The notes beneath the pieces are model-generated. The model searched no databases, was not told the origin of the DNA, and saw only the letters and a program-made list of their open reading frames with translations. A program made the translations under genes and the position numbers. Shown in pieces: positions 1 to 6,774 of a stretch of 16,123 nucleotides of DNA; position 1 is the stretch's first letter; the number at the start of each line of letters is the position of its first letter. The stretch comes from DASXBJ01 sp036491755 (GTDB taxonomy: Bacteria; Chloroflexota; Dormibacteria; Dormibacterales; Dormibacteraceae): contig DASXBJ010000107.1 of the NCBI GenBank assembly GCA_036491755.1, forward strand, positions 1-16,123, read 5' to 3'.

Positions 1-1
1 C

Positions 2-367
2 TGTGACTGCACGATCTCTCGGGTCCTGCTCGCCGACTCGGTGGTGATCGATGTCGGGCGGGCGACGCGGGTGGTCTCGGCGCCGGCGCGGCGGGCGCTG
101 CGGGTGAGAGACCAGGGTTGCCGCTGGCCGGGCTGCTCGCGAGCGGTCAACTGGTCGAGTCCGCATCACATCGTGGCCAGGTCGAGGGGCGGCGACACCA
201 ACCTCTCCAACCTGGTCCTGCTCTGTTACCACCATCACCGGCTGGTGCATGAGGGTGGCTGGCAGGTGGTCAGGGCCGGGCGGGAGTTTCGCTTCTTGCC
301 GCCGGAGCGGGTGGCCATGCGGCGCATGAGACTGCCGCGCGGGCCGGGGCTGCGCTGGGCGGCGTGA
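2..367 (+). CDS. HNH endonuclease, DUF222/13E12 family, C-terminal fragment (5' end outside window)
   Basis: The reading frame is open from base 2, so the gene begins before the window and only its C-terminal ~121 residues are seen; the GTG at 41 is internal. The fragment has the usual end of DUF222/13E12 proteins: a DVGRATR stretch, then a zinc-type HNH domain with CRWPGC, the His pair of PHHI (about nt 161-172), GGDTNLSNLVLLC, and YHHHRLVHEGGW. These supply the HNH His/Asn/His set and cysteines of a treble-clef site. The family is very common in high-GC Gram-positive and related genomes, often in many copies, and is thought to cut DNA, but few members have been tested. It converges with the RraA-family gene, leaving 12 nt between the stops. 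Family assignment is firm; cellular role is unknown. Confidence 0.85.
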   Translation, partial: CDCTISRVLLADSVVIDVGRATRVVSAPARRALRVRDQGCRWPGCSRAVNWSSPHHIVARSRGGDTNLSNLVLLCYHHHRLVHEGGWQVVRAGREFRFLPPERVAMRRMRLPRGPGLRWAA

Positions 368-379
368 GCCACCGGGCGG

Positions 380-979
380 CTAATCCGGAAGGTCCAGACC
401 GATGATTGTCGCGAGGCGCTCGCCCTTGTTGAGGCGCGCCTGGACGTCGGCTTCGCGAATGGAGATCTGGTGGGCCGAATCGCGGACGGCGGACCAATCG
501 GCCGCCCTGACGAAGGCGACGGCGTCGCGATCCGCGATCACCTGGTCGCCCGTCGAGATTTCCTGGTCGAGCAGCCGGATGGGTTCGCCGACCGAACCGA
601 CCGCGTGCTTTTTGGCCTGGGCGGGGGCGATGCCACGAGAAAAGACAGGGAAACCAAGCCTCTGGATGTCATCGACGTCGCGAACGCTGCCGTCGATGAG
701 CAGCCCGGCCAGCCCGCGATTCTTCGCGTCGGTCGCCATGAGCTCCCCGAAATAGCCCCAGTTCAGGTCGCCCTCCGCGTCGCACACCACGACAGCGCCG
801 GACGGCGCCCGGACGAGCGCTGCGTGGAGGGCGAGGTTGTCGCCCGGCACGCACCGGCAGGTGAATGCCGGCGCGCAGATGCGGGTCTTCGCGGTCACCT
901 GCTGAAGACCAATGACCAGCCGGACCCGAGCGCCGCCACCCTGCACCACCTGCGCCGTCGCCGGCGTCCAGTCGCTCAC
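380..979 (-). CDS. RraA-family protein (HMG/CHA aldolase-like), copy 1
   Basis: Encodes 199 residues of the RraA/RraA-like fold. This family includes class II 4-hydroxy-4-methyl-2-oxoglutarate/4-carboxy-4-hydroxy-2-oxoadipate aldolases with oxaloacetate decarboxylase activity, and the RNase E inhibitor RraA. The active-site signature is visible: a glycine near residue 78, then IDGSVRDVDD with Arg100, Asp101 and Asp104 (the R-D-x2-E/D pattern for a divalent metal and the pyruvate enolate). FPVFSRGIAP and TGDQVIADRD are also family-typical. An enzyme is likelier than an RNase E regulator because it is the last gene of a catabolic-looking cluster. Its GTG start overlaps the upstream SDR stop as GTGA, implying translational coupling. 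The N-terminus diverges from copy 2 and has three cysteines around residues 35-43. Substrate is unknown. Confidence 0.85.
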   Translation of the reverse strand: MSDWTPATAQVVQGGGARVRLVIGLQQVTAKTRICAPAFTCRCVPGDNLALHAALVRAPSGAVVVCDAEGDLNWGYFGELMATDAKNRGLAGLLIDGSVRDVDDIQRLGFPVFSRGIAPAQAKKHAVGSVGEPIRLLDQEISTGDQVIADRDAVAFVRAADWSAVRDSAHQISIREADVQARLNKGERLATIIGLDLPD

Positions 980-1893
980 GGTCGCGCCCCGACGTTGTCC
1001 TGGTGCTTGGCCATCTCCTCGCGCCAGTGATACCTGGGCTCGAAGCCCAGCATCTCGCGGGCTTTGCGGTTGCTGACCAGCGAGTCGTTGGGCTTCAGCT
1101 CACCGCGAATCGGCACCGTGGGGTAGAACCTGGCGGCCAGCTCGCGAATTGGCGTCACGTGCGCGCTCTCCGTGGCGAACGTGTTGAAGATCTGGAACCC
1201 GAGGCCGTCCTTCTCCACGCACAAGCGGACCATCTGGGCGACGTCCCTCACGTCCACGTAGGCCCACATCTCGCGCTCTCGAATCTCGGGCTGGGTGCTC
1301 CACTGGGGGAACTTCGCATAGTCGGATGGCGCCATCACATCGCCGATGCGAAGGCCGTAGAGATCGGCACCCGTCCGCGCGTGGTACGCGGCTGCCGTGC
1401 GCTCGTTGACGACCTTCGACAGCCCGTATGCATCCATGGGCACGGTCGGATGGTCCTCGTCGACTGGAAAGTATTTTGGATCCAGGTGGCCATCGGCGAA
1501 CACGACGCCATAGGTGGCCTCGCTGGACGCAAAGACAACCTTCGGAATTCCCATTCGCATCGCTGCCTCGAAGACATTGAACGTGCTGACCGCGTTGATC
1601 CGGAAAACCTCCGAATCAGGCACCAGGAGGACCCGTGGGATGGCTGCGAAATGAACCAGCGCGTCGATGGGCTGCGGGCGCAGTGACGGCTGCAGCTCGT
1701 CGATTCCGGTGTAAGCCCCGATGGCTCCGAACGCCTGGCCGGCGTCGGTCAGGTCGGTGATGAGCGTGCGGCAGCGAGGCTCGGGGGCCGGCTTGATGTC
1801 CAGGTTGAGGACCTCGTACCCCTCATCGCACAGCTCTTTGAGCAGCCAGCCGCCGATCTTGCCGCTGCCGCCGGTGACGACGATTCGCTTCAC
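976..1893 (-). CDS. NAD-dependent epimerase/dehydratase family protein (extended SDR)
   Basis: Encodes 305 residues with a complete extended-SDR pattern. The nucleotide-binding loop TGGSGKIG is at residues 7-14, Asp32 follows the second strand (NAD preference), the catalytic serine lies in FASSEATYG (about 123-124), and Tyr156/Lys160 form YGLSK. Family members oxidise, epimerise or dehydrate sugars, often nucleotide sugars. The simple architecture and catabolic neighbours would also allow a uronate-dehydrogenase-like sugar oxidation; that is inference. The GTG start overlaps the stop of the upstream PuuE-like gene (GTGA), and the stop overlaps the next start in the same way, so three genes are tightly coupled. 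Family is sure; substrate is not. Confidence 0.88.
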   Translation of the reverse strand: MKRIVVTGGSGKIGGWLLKELCDEGYEVLNLDIKPAPEPRCRTLITDLTDAGQAFGAIGAYTGIDELQPSLRPQPIDALVHFAAIPRVLLVPDSEVFRINAVSTFNVFEAAMRMGIPKVVFASSEATYGVVFADGHLDPKYFPVDEDHPTVPMDAYGLSKVVNERTAAAYHARTGADLYGLRIGDVMAPSDYAKFPQWSTQPEIREREMWAYVDVRDVAQMVRLCVEKDGLGFQIFNTFATESAHVTPIRELAARFYPTVPIRGELKPNDSLVSNRKAREMLGFEPRYHWREEMAKHQDNVGARP

Positions 1894-2852
1894 GAATTGC
1901 CCAGCGCCTTCTCGGCGGGGTACTGCTCGATGAACGTCCGCGCGAGGTCGATGCGGCGGCAGAACCAGACGTCACCGAGCTTCTGCGCATAGTCGATGAA
2001 GCGGGCGAGCGCGTCGGAGCGGCTGGGATGCCCGCTCAGTCGAGGGTGGAGCCCGATGGACATCATGCGGTTGACGTCGTCGCCGTCGTTGCGAAGGCGG
2101 TCGAGCTCGGCCTTTGCGTACTCGAAGAAATGCTCGGGGCTGCCGTATCCCTGCGCGACGACGAAACGGCAGTCGTTGACGACGAGGGAGTACGGCGTCA
2201 CCAGGTGCGGCTTGCCATTCACGCGCGTCCAGTAAGGGAGGTCGTCGTTGTAGCAGTCGAAGTCGTACACAAAGCCGCCCTCTTCCACCACGAGCTCTCG
2301 CGTGTTGACGCTCATCTCCCGGCAGTACCAGCCGAGCGGTCGCTCGCCAACCGTGGTGCGGATGGACTCGATGGCGCGGCGAATCGCTTCGCGCTCCTCA
2401 TCCCGGTTCATCTCGAAATGGTTGCTCCAGCGATATCCGTGGCTCGCCACCTCGTCCCCTCGCTGCTTGAGCTTCTTGGCCACCTCGATGTTGCGCTCAA
2501 GAGCGACCGCGGCCGCCACGCACGTGATGTTGATCCCGGCCGCTCCAAACACTCTGAACAGCCGCCAGATTCCCGCGCGCGATCCGTACTCGTACGCGGA
2601 CTCGATGGCCAGGTCCCGCTGCCCCTCCTGCTTGAAGGGAAGCTCGTACAGGTCCTCGTTGACGTTGTCGCCCATCGCGTAGGTCTTTTCGGAGCCCTCT
2701 TCGTAGTTGACGATGATCTGCACAGCGACCTTGGCCCCACCGTGCCAGTTGATCTTCGGCGGAAATTCACCGTAGCCGACGAGCTCTCGTGGGGGACCGG
2801 CCACCGGAACGTCGCGGGTCATGAAGAACTGCTGGTCGAACTTCTGAGTCAC
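1890..2852 (-). CDS. PuuE-type polysaccharide deacetylase-fold hydrolase (allantoinase/cyclic imidase-like)
   Basis: Encodes 320 residues resembling the PuuE allantoinase branch of the polysaccharide deacetylase superfamily. Family landmarks are GYGEFPPKINW near residues 26-36, NYEEGSE (49-55), ASHGYRW (136-142, His138) and the C-terminal SIGLHPRLSGHPSR block (about 265-278). PuuE hydrolyses the allantoin ring in a cofactor-independent reaction, and relatives open cyclic imides, so cyclic amide or imide hydrolysis is a reasonable expectation. No other purine-degradation gene is nearby, so an allantoinase role is unproven. The GTG start at 2852 has a good AGGAGAGG ribosome-binding site just upstream (about 2858-2865). 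A 112-nt gap separates it from the E1 alpha stop. No signal peptide is seen, so it should be cytoplasmic. Confidence 0.85.
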   Translation of the reverse strand: MTQKFDQQFFMTRDVPVAGPPRELVGYGEFPPKINWHGGAKVAVQIIVNYEEGSEKTYAMGDNVNEDLYELPFKQEGQRDLAIESAYEYGSRAGIWRLFRVFGAAGINITCVAAAVALERNIEVAKKLKQRGDEVASHGYRWSNHFEMNRDEEREAIRRAIESIRTTVGERPLGWYCREMSVNTRELVVEEGGFVYDFDCYNDDLPYWTRVNGKPHLVTPYSLVVNDCRFVVAQGYGSPEHFFEYAKAELDRLRNDGDDVNRMMSIGLHPRLSGHPSRSDALARFIDYAQKLGDVWFCRRIDLARTFIEQYPAEKALGNS

Positions 2853-2964
2853 TTGACCTCTCCTTTCTTGAGGCGAACGGGTGCGCGGGACGTTGGAACC
2901 TGGGACTCAGCCTGTGCCGCTCGAGGGTCTCACGTGCAGCGCCGGATCTCGAGCCTCCAAAAGC

Positions 2965-3972
2965 CTACTCGATGCCATCTACCCTCTCGGTTCGCTGCCG
3001 CTCGAGGCGGCGCGGACGTGTCGCATAGACGTGGTCGAAGACGGCTTCCGGGCCGGGGCGGGGGTAGCCGCTCGCGAGCTTTTGCGCCTCCTCGACCAGG
3101 TCGCGGATCTCCTGGTTCGCCGCGGCTTCCCGCGCAGGAGACCAGATCCCAGCTTCCGTCATCAATCGCCTGGTCCGTTCGACTGGATCCTGGCTCGCCG
3201 CCTCGGAGACCTCCGAGGCCTCGCGATATTCGGAGGGATTGTCCGACGTGTTGTGGAAACCAAGCCTGTACGTGTTGAGGGCCAGGAGGCTCGGTCCGCC
3301 GCCGCTCAGGGCCCTCTGCACAGCCTCCGTCGTGGCGCTGTAGACAGCGAGCAGATCGTTGCCGTCGACCTCGACGCCTGGGAAGCCATAGCCCGCGGCG
3401 CGAGCCGAAAAGCCGGACGCGGCCGACTGCTTCTTGACGGGCGTCGAGATTGCGTACCGGTTGTTGATGAGCAGGAAGACCAGCGGCACCCGCATGACGC
3501 CCGCGAGGTTGGCCGCCTCGTGAAAATCGCCCTCCGACGACGCCCCCTCCCCCAGGTAGACCGCAACGGCAGCGCGTACCTTGCGAATCTTCAGCGCCCA
3601 GGCCAGGCCCGCGGCGTGCGGCAATTGGGCGCCGATCGACTGCTGGCGCGGGAGGAGGTTCACCCCGTCGGGGATGACCGAGTAGTTGAGCTTGCCCATG
3701 TAGATCGCGAAGAGCTTTTCGAGCGGGAGGCCGTGCCGGAGCCACGCGGGCTGTTCCCGGGACGCCGGGACGATCCAGTCTCGGCGCGGATCAAGCGCCA
3801 TGGCCGAGCCCACGACCGCCGCCTCCTGGCCGCTGACGGGTCCGTACACCCCGACGCGCCCCAGGCGCTGCATCTTGATCAGGCGGTCGTCGATGGCCCG
3901 GGACAGCAGCATCAGGCGCATCGCCTCGTGGAGCTGTTCGGTGCTCATCGCCAATTCTCGGCTCACCTTCAT
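2965..3972 (-). CDS. 2-oxoacid dehydrogenase E1 component, alpha subunit (ThDP-dependent)
   Basis: Encodes 335 residues. With the beta subunit it would decarboxylate a 2-oxoacid on thiamine diphosphate and pass the acyl group to an E2 lipoyl domain. The ThDP/Mg site runs from GEGASSEGDF at 141-150 to the Asn-Asn at 170-171. The first motif reads GEG, as in branched-chain 2-oxoacid dehydrogenase E1 alpha, rather than GDG. RYAISTPVKKQ (172-182), AGYGFPGVEVDGND (193-206) and YRLGFHNTSDN (235-245, the loop that is phosphorylated in the mammalian enzyme) also match the branched-chain type. The ATG lies 1 nt after the beta stop; an internal ATG at residue 9 is an alternative start. Branched-chain, pyruvate/acetoin-like or a novel 2-oxoacid are all possible substrates. 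Confidence 0.92.
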   Translation of the reverse strand: MKVSRELAMSTEQLHEAMRLMLLSRAIDDRLIKMQRLGRVGVYGPVSGQEAAVVGSAMALDPRRDWIVPASREQPAWLRHGLPLEKLFAIYMGKLNYSVIPDGVNLLPRQQSIGAQLPHAAGLAWALKIRKVRAAVAVYLGEGASSEGDFHEAANLAGVMRVPLVFLLINNRYAISTPVKKQSAASGFSARAAGYGFPGVEVDGNDLLAVYSATTEAVQRALSGGGPSLLALNTYRLGFHNTSDNPSEYREASEVSEAASQDPVERTRRLMTEAGIWSPAREAAANQEIRDLVEEAQKLASGYPRPGPEAVFDHVYATRPRRLERQRTERVDGIE

Positions 3973-3973
3973 G

Positions 3974-4987
3974 TCAGGACGCCAGGGAACGATGGGCCGC
4001 CGCGACGATGCGGGCCACGGTGGGCAGGAAGTGGTCCTCCAGCGCGCCGGGAGGGTATGGAGTGTCGCTGGAGGCGACCCTCAGGATGGGGCCGTCGATC
4101 GAGAGGTAGGCCTCCTGCTGCAGGGTGGCCACGATCTCGGCGCCGAACCCGCCGGTCAGGGGCGCTTCGTGGACCACCACGACCTTGCCGCTGCGGGGCA
4201 CCGCCGCGACCAGGCCCTCCACGTCGAGCGGGACCAGCGTCCTGAGGTCGAGCACCGCGGCTGAAACTCCTTCCTGGCTCAGAACCTCCGCAGCCTGGAG
4301 GCAGAGGTGAACAGCCGCGCTCCACGCGACGAAGGTGAGGTCGGTTCCGTCGCGGACCACGCGAGACACTCCGAATGGGACGGTGTGGTCTCCGGCGGGT
4401 ACGGGTCCGCGGATTGACCTGTACAGGCGCTGCGGCTCCAGGAACAGGACGGGGTCGGGATCCCTGATGGCTTCGAGAAGAAGGCCCTTGGCGTCGTCGG
4501 GAAACGCCGGGCACACAACCTTCACGCCGGGGGTCTGTGTGAACAGCGACTCGATTGCGTCCGGGTGGAACTCCGGGGTTCGGACGCCGCCCCCGTAGGG
4601 CGCCCTGATCGTGACCTGCGCGTGGTACCGGCCCCGGGAGCGAAACCGGTAGCGCCCGAGCTGGGGGCCGATCTGATGGAAAGCCTGCTGCGTGAAGCCG
4701 AGGAACTGGACCTCGGCCACCGGCACCATGCCGCCGATCGCCAGCCCCAGGGAGGCGCCCACGATCGCGCCTTCGGCCAGCGGCGTGTCGACCACGCGCT
4801 CGGCGCCGAATCGATCCTGGAGCCCGCGGGTGACGCGGAAAACACCGCCCAACCGGCCGACGTCCATACCCAGGACCATCACCCGCTCGTCGCGCTCCAT
4901 CTCTTCGAGCAAGGCGCTTCGGATCGCCTCGAGGATCGACGTGCCGGCCGGGGCCGCTTGGGTCACACCATCGTTTGAGGCGCTCAC
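3974..4987 (-). CDS. 2-oxoacid dehydrogenase E1 component, beta subunit
   Basis: Encodes 337 residues from the GTG at 4987, chosen because it sits 2 nt after the RraA copy 2 stop; a longer frame back to 5077 would overlap that gene and adds an Arg/Ala-rich, non-conserved segment. E1 beta landmarks are VMVLGMDVGRLGGVF (36-50), the TPLAEGAIVGASLGLA block with the ThDP-activating Glu72, IRAPYGGG (127-134), EFHPDAIESL with His141, and FLEPQRLYRS. The order beta then alpha on one transcript, 1 nt apart, implies equimolar synthesis of an alpha2beta2 E1. The beta His141 region (VRTPEFHPDAIE) is nearer to bacterial pyruvate dehydrogenase beta than to mammalian branched-chain beta, while alpha looks branched-chain-like, so the substrate stays open. 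No E2 or E3 gene is in the window. Confidence 0.92.
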   Translation of the reverse strand: MSASNDGVTQAAPAGTSILEAIRSALLEEMERDERVMVLGMDVGRLGGVFRVTRGLQDRFGAERVVDTPLAEGAIVGASLGLAIGGMVPVAEVQFLGFTQQAFHQIGPQLGRYRFRSRGRYHAQVTIRAPYGGGVRTPEFHPDAIESLFTQTPGVKVVCPAFPDDAKGLLLEAIRDPDPVLFLEPQRLYRSIRGPVPAGDHTVPFGVSRVVRDGTDLTFVAWSAAVHLCLQAAEVLSQEGVSAAVLDLRTLVPLDVEGLVAAVPRSGKVVVVHEAPLTGGFGAEIVATLQQEAYLSIDGPILRVASSDTPYPPGALEDHFLPTVARIVAAAHRSLAS

Positions 4988-4989
4988 GG

Positions 4990-5538
4990 CTAGCCGCGAG
5001 GTCGGGCGGGCTGCTGCTCTGCCTGGTCGAGCTCGGCGCTGCGCTCCCGCAGCTTGTCGAGCTGGTCTCGCGGCCACACCACCACGCCATCGTCGTCAGC
5101 GATCACCCAGTCGCCCGGGCTGACCTCGACGCCGGCCAGCTCCACCTTCGTACCGATCTCGCCACCGCCCCGCTTGTGCGGCGCGATCGGGGTCAGGCCT
5201 CGGGACCAGACCGGCAGGCCGAGCGCCAGGATCTCGAGCGAGTCACGGACTGGCGCGTCGGTGACGACCGCCACCACGCCGGCCTCGTGAATCTCGCCGG
5301 CCAGCAGGCCGCCGAGGCAGGCGGCCCGCGACTTCGCCCCACCCCCGACCACCAGAACCGTGCCGCGGACCAGAGCCGACTTGAGCGCCTGGCGAACGTC
5401 GAGGTTGTCGTCGGTGGCGATGCGCACTGTGCTCGCCGGCCCTGCCACCGAGAGGCCGGAACGGATTGGCCTGACACTCGAGTCGAGCACGCCCTGGCCG
5501 CCGGTGGCGTCACTGGCCAGGGTGCTGGTCAACCTCAA
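4990..5538 (-). CDS. RraA-family protein (HMG/CHA aldolase-like), copy 2
   Basis: Encodes 182 residues with the standard RraA core: LASDATGGQGVLDSSVRPI near the N-terminus (8-25), GPASTVR, DDNLDVRQAL, the glycine pair at 76-77 followed by TDAPVRDSLE with Arg98, Asp99 and Glu102 (complete R-D-x2-E), PVWSRGLTP and PGDWVIADDDGVVV. It is first in the minus-strand cluster, 2 nt before the E1 beta start. The farthest start allowed by the upstream TAA (5551-5553) is TTG at 5538; another TTG lies two codons in. Neither has a clear ribosome-binding site, so a short-leader or leaderless start is possible. Copies 1 and 2 are clearly diverged, so this is not a recent duplication. Oxaloacetate-, HMG- or CHA-type chemistry producing pyruvate is the family expectation. 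Confidence 0.87.
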   Translation of the reverse strand: MRLTSTLASDATGGQGVLDSSVRPIRSGLSVAGPASTVRIATDDNLDVRQALKSALVRGTVLVVGGGAKSRAACLGGLLAGEIHEAGVVAVVTDAPVRDSLEILALGLPVWSRGLTPIAPHKRGGGEIGTKVELAGVEVSPGDWVIADDDGVVVWPRDQLDKLRERSAELDQAEQQPARPRG

Positions 5539-5547
5539 GGCCGACCC

Positions 5548-5553
5548 ATGTTA
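5548..5553 (-). promoter_or_regulatory. Possible -10 element of the minus-strand catabolic cluster
   Basis: On the minus strand TAACAT fits the relaxed TANNNT -10 pattern and lies 9 nt before the TTG start of RraA copy 2, in the 106-nt divergent spacer. No convincing -35 is seen. If used, the first gene would have a leader of only a few bases. Weak, position-based call. Confidence 0.25.
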
Positions 5554-5644
5554 TCAGCGCCCCGTAGAACCGAACTGCGATCCTGATGGCGCCCGAACGC
5601 GGGTTTGCAGCAGCCGGTTGAGAAGACCAGGAGGTCAAAGAAAC

Positions 5645-6160
5645 GTGGGTGAGTTCTCAGGACGCCGCACCGGGGAGAGCGTCGAGGCGCGGTTGGCGCG
5701 CCTGGAAGACATCGAGGCGATCAAGGGCCTCAAGGCACGCTATGCGTACTACTGCGACCACGGATACGACGCGGACGGCATGGCAAGCCTGTTCGTCGAG
5801 GACTCGCTGTGGACGAGCAACTCCTTCGGGACCTACCACGGAAAGGCGGCCATCCATGAGTTCCAATCGCGGATCAGCTCGGAAATCCTGTGGGCTCTCC
5901 ATTTCATGATCTGTCCGGTGGTGAACATCAGCGACGACGGCCAGAGCGCCGCCGGCAGCTGGTATTTGATCGAGCTCGCGACGATGACTCGTCCACCGGA
6001 TGGCAAAGCCAAGGACGCGGTCGTGATGAGCGCGGTCTACAACGACACGTTTGTGCGGGAAAACGGAGAGTGGCGCTTCAAGACGGTGAGCGTCGAGTTC
6101 CACCAGGTGTCCGACCTGGACAAGGGATGGGTGCTCCAGAAGTTCCGCGGCCAGGCGTGA
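5645..6160 (+). CDS. SnoaL/NTF2-like domain protein
   Basis: Encodes 171 residues from a GTG preceded at 9 nt by a strong AGGAGGT site (5629-5635). The sequence is that of the SnoaL-like group of the NTF2 superfamily: an N-terminal helix (LARLEDIEAIKGLKARYAYYCD, about 18-38), YDADGMASLFVEDSLW (41-56), GTYHGKAAIHEF (62-73), WALHFMICPVVNI (83-95, His86) and a strand rich in aromatic residues ending VYNDTFVRENGEWRF. Such proteins form cone-shaped barrels acting as small dehydratases, isomerases or hydrolases, or ring-hydroxylating dioxygenase beta-like partners. It is divergent from the E1/RraA cluster with about 106 nt between starts and may share its regulation. Substrate unknown. Confidence 0.85.
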   Translation: MGEFSGRRTGESVEARLARLEDIEAIKGLKARYAYYCDHGYDADGMASLFVEDSLWTSNSFGTYHGKAAIHEFQSRISSEILWALHFMICPVVNISDDGQSAAGSWYLIELATMTRPPDGKAKDAVVMSAVYNDTFVRENGEWRFKTVSVEFHQVSDLDKGWVLQKFRGQA

Positions 6161-6186
6161 CCTCAACACCGACCGTTACACAGCAA

Positions 6187-6226
6187 CCGTGAGGCGACCC
6201 GCGGTCGATCGCTGATCTCCTCACGG
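6187..6226. terminator. Hairpin between convergent genes, possible bidirectional terminator
   Basis: CCGTGAGG (6187-6194) pairs perfectly with CCTCACGG (6219-6226), and an inner 5-bp stem forms between CGACC (6195-6199) and GGTCG (6203-6207). It lies in the 95-nt gap between the convergent SnoaL-like and tautomerase genes, where a shared terminator would be expected. No T-run flanks it, so termination is only inferred from position. Confidence 0.4.
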
Positions 6227-6255
6227 AAGCTGCTCGGCTGAAGAATGCAGGGTTA

Positions 6256-6687
6256 CTAGCTGGGCGAGGGGCCCTGGAGCGCGGCGCGGGCGGCGGCAAC
6301 GAGGTCGGCGCCGGTATTGGCGTGCCCGTTGATGCCCCAACCGCCTTCGGGCGACTCGCTGATCAGCACCCATGTGCGATCGACCAGGCTCGGGTCGGCG
6401 GCCGCGGCCGCGACTATGTCGGTGAGCTCGCGCACCACACCGAGCTGCTTGTCGCGATCAAGAACTCCGACTGGCGTGAGGACCTGCACTCGGACATAGT
6501 TGCCGTCACCGGAGACGTTGGACAGCGAGTCCGCGGGCAATTCGTGGATGAATGCGGCGGTGTTCTTCTTGAAGAGGTCGATCGCGGGCACCTTCTCCCA
6601 GCGCATCACCGCCGCCGCCAGCTCCTGCGCCAGAACCTTGCGGTTCTTGAAAGTTCCCGCGGCCGCGTAAACGTCGATCATTGGCAT
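6256..6687 (-). CDS. Tautomerase superfamily protein (fused two-unit type)
   Basis: Encodes 143 residues from the ATG at 6687, giving the N-terminus MPMIDVY. Removal of Met exposes Pro1, the general base of 4-oxalocrotonate tautomerase-type enzymes, so this start is functionally favoured; an AGGGGA ribosome-binding site lies just upstream. A longer frame to 6762 would bury the proline and run through operator repeats. At about twice the length of 4-oxalocrotonate tautomerase, it looks like two beta-alpha-beta units: residues 1-50 and about 63-125, the second with VRVQVLTPVGVLDRDKQ and ISESPEGGWGINGHANTG, typical of the family. Expected chemistry is keto-enol tautomerisation or related small-acid reactions. 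It is divergent from a TetR gene and probably repressed by it. Confidence 0.85.
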   Translation of the reverse strand: MPMIDVYAAAGTFKNRKVLAQELAAAVMRWEKVPAIDLFKKNTAAFIHELPADSLSNVSGDGNYVRVQVLTPVGVLDRDKQLGVVRELTDIVAAAAADPSLVDRTWVLISESPEGGWGINGHANTGADLVAAARAALQGPSPS

Positions 6688-6707
6688 CGGTTCGTCCCCT
6701 GTGTGGT

Positions 6708-6723
6708 TATGATGGCCGTCATA
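6708..6723. promoter_or_regulatory. Probable TetR operator, site 1
   Basis: An inverted repeat with half-sites TATGATG and CGTCATA separated by 2 bp; one pair deviates from perfect symmetry. The same TATGAyG-N2-CGTCATA core recurs exactly 34 bp away in site 2. It lies between the tautomerase start (6687) and the TetR start (6775), where a self-regulating divergent repressor would bind. Confidence 0.65.
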
Positions 6724-6739
6724 GAGGACCACAGCATGC

Positions 6740-6759
6740 ACTATGACGGTCGTCATAGT
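6740..6759. promoter_or_regulatory. Probable TetR operator, site 2
   Basis: A perfect inverted repeat with 9-bp arms, ACTATGACG and CGTCATAGT, separated by GT. It is the stronger of the two sites. On the minus strand it overlaps a -35-like TTGACT (6757-6762) and fills the spacer toward a weak -10-like CATGCT (6733-6738), so occupancy would block tautomerase transcription. It also ends 15 nt before the TetR start codon. Confidence 0.7.
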
Positions 6760-6774
6760 CAAGAGGAAATTTAG

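Noticed and set aside
2..367. Homing endonuclease or mobile element at the left edge
   Set aside because: DUF222/13E12 HNH genes are usually stand-alone; no intron, intein, terminal repeats or transposase is seen.
1890..2852. Allantoin degradation locus
   Set aside because: Only the PuuE-like gene fits; no uricase, allantoicase or ureidoglycolate enzyme is present in the window.
2028..4245. Long plus-strand ORFs (416 and 454 codons) opposite the PuuE-like and E1 alpha genes
   Set aside because: Arg/Pro/Gly-rich translations with no recognisable domain, antisense to genes with full family motifs; typical GC-rich shadow frames.
4988..5077. N-terminal extension of E1 beta
   Set aside because: It overlaps the RraA copy 2 coding region and adds a basic, non-conserved segment; the GTG at 4987 lies 2 nt after that gene's stop.
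5360..5644. N-terminal extension of the SnoaL-like gene
   Set aside because: It would overlap the RraA copy 2 gene and has no family match; the GTG at 5645 has a strong ribosome-binding site.
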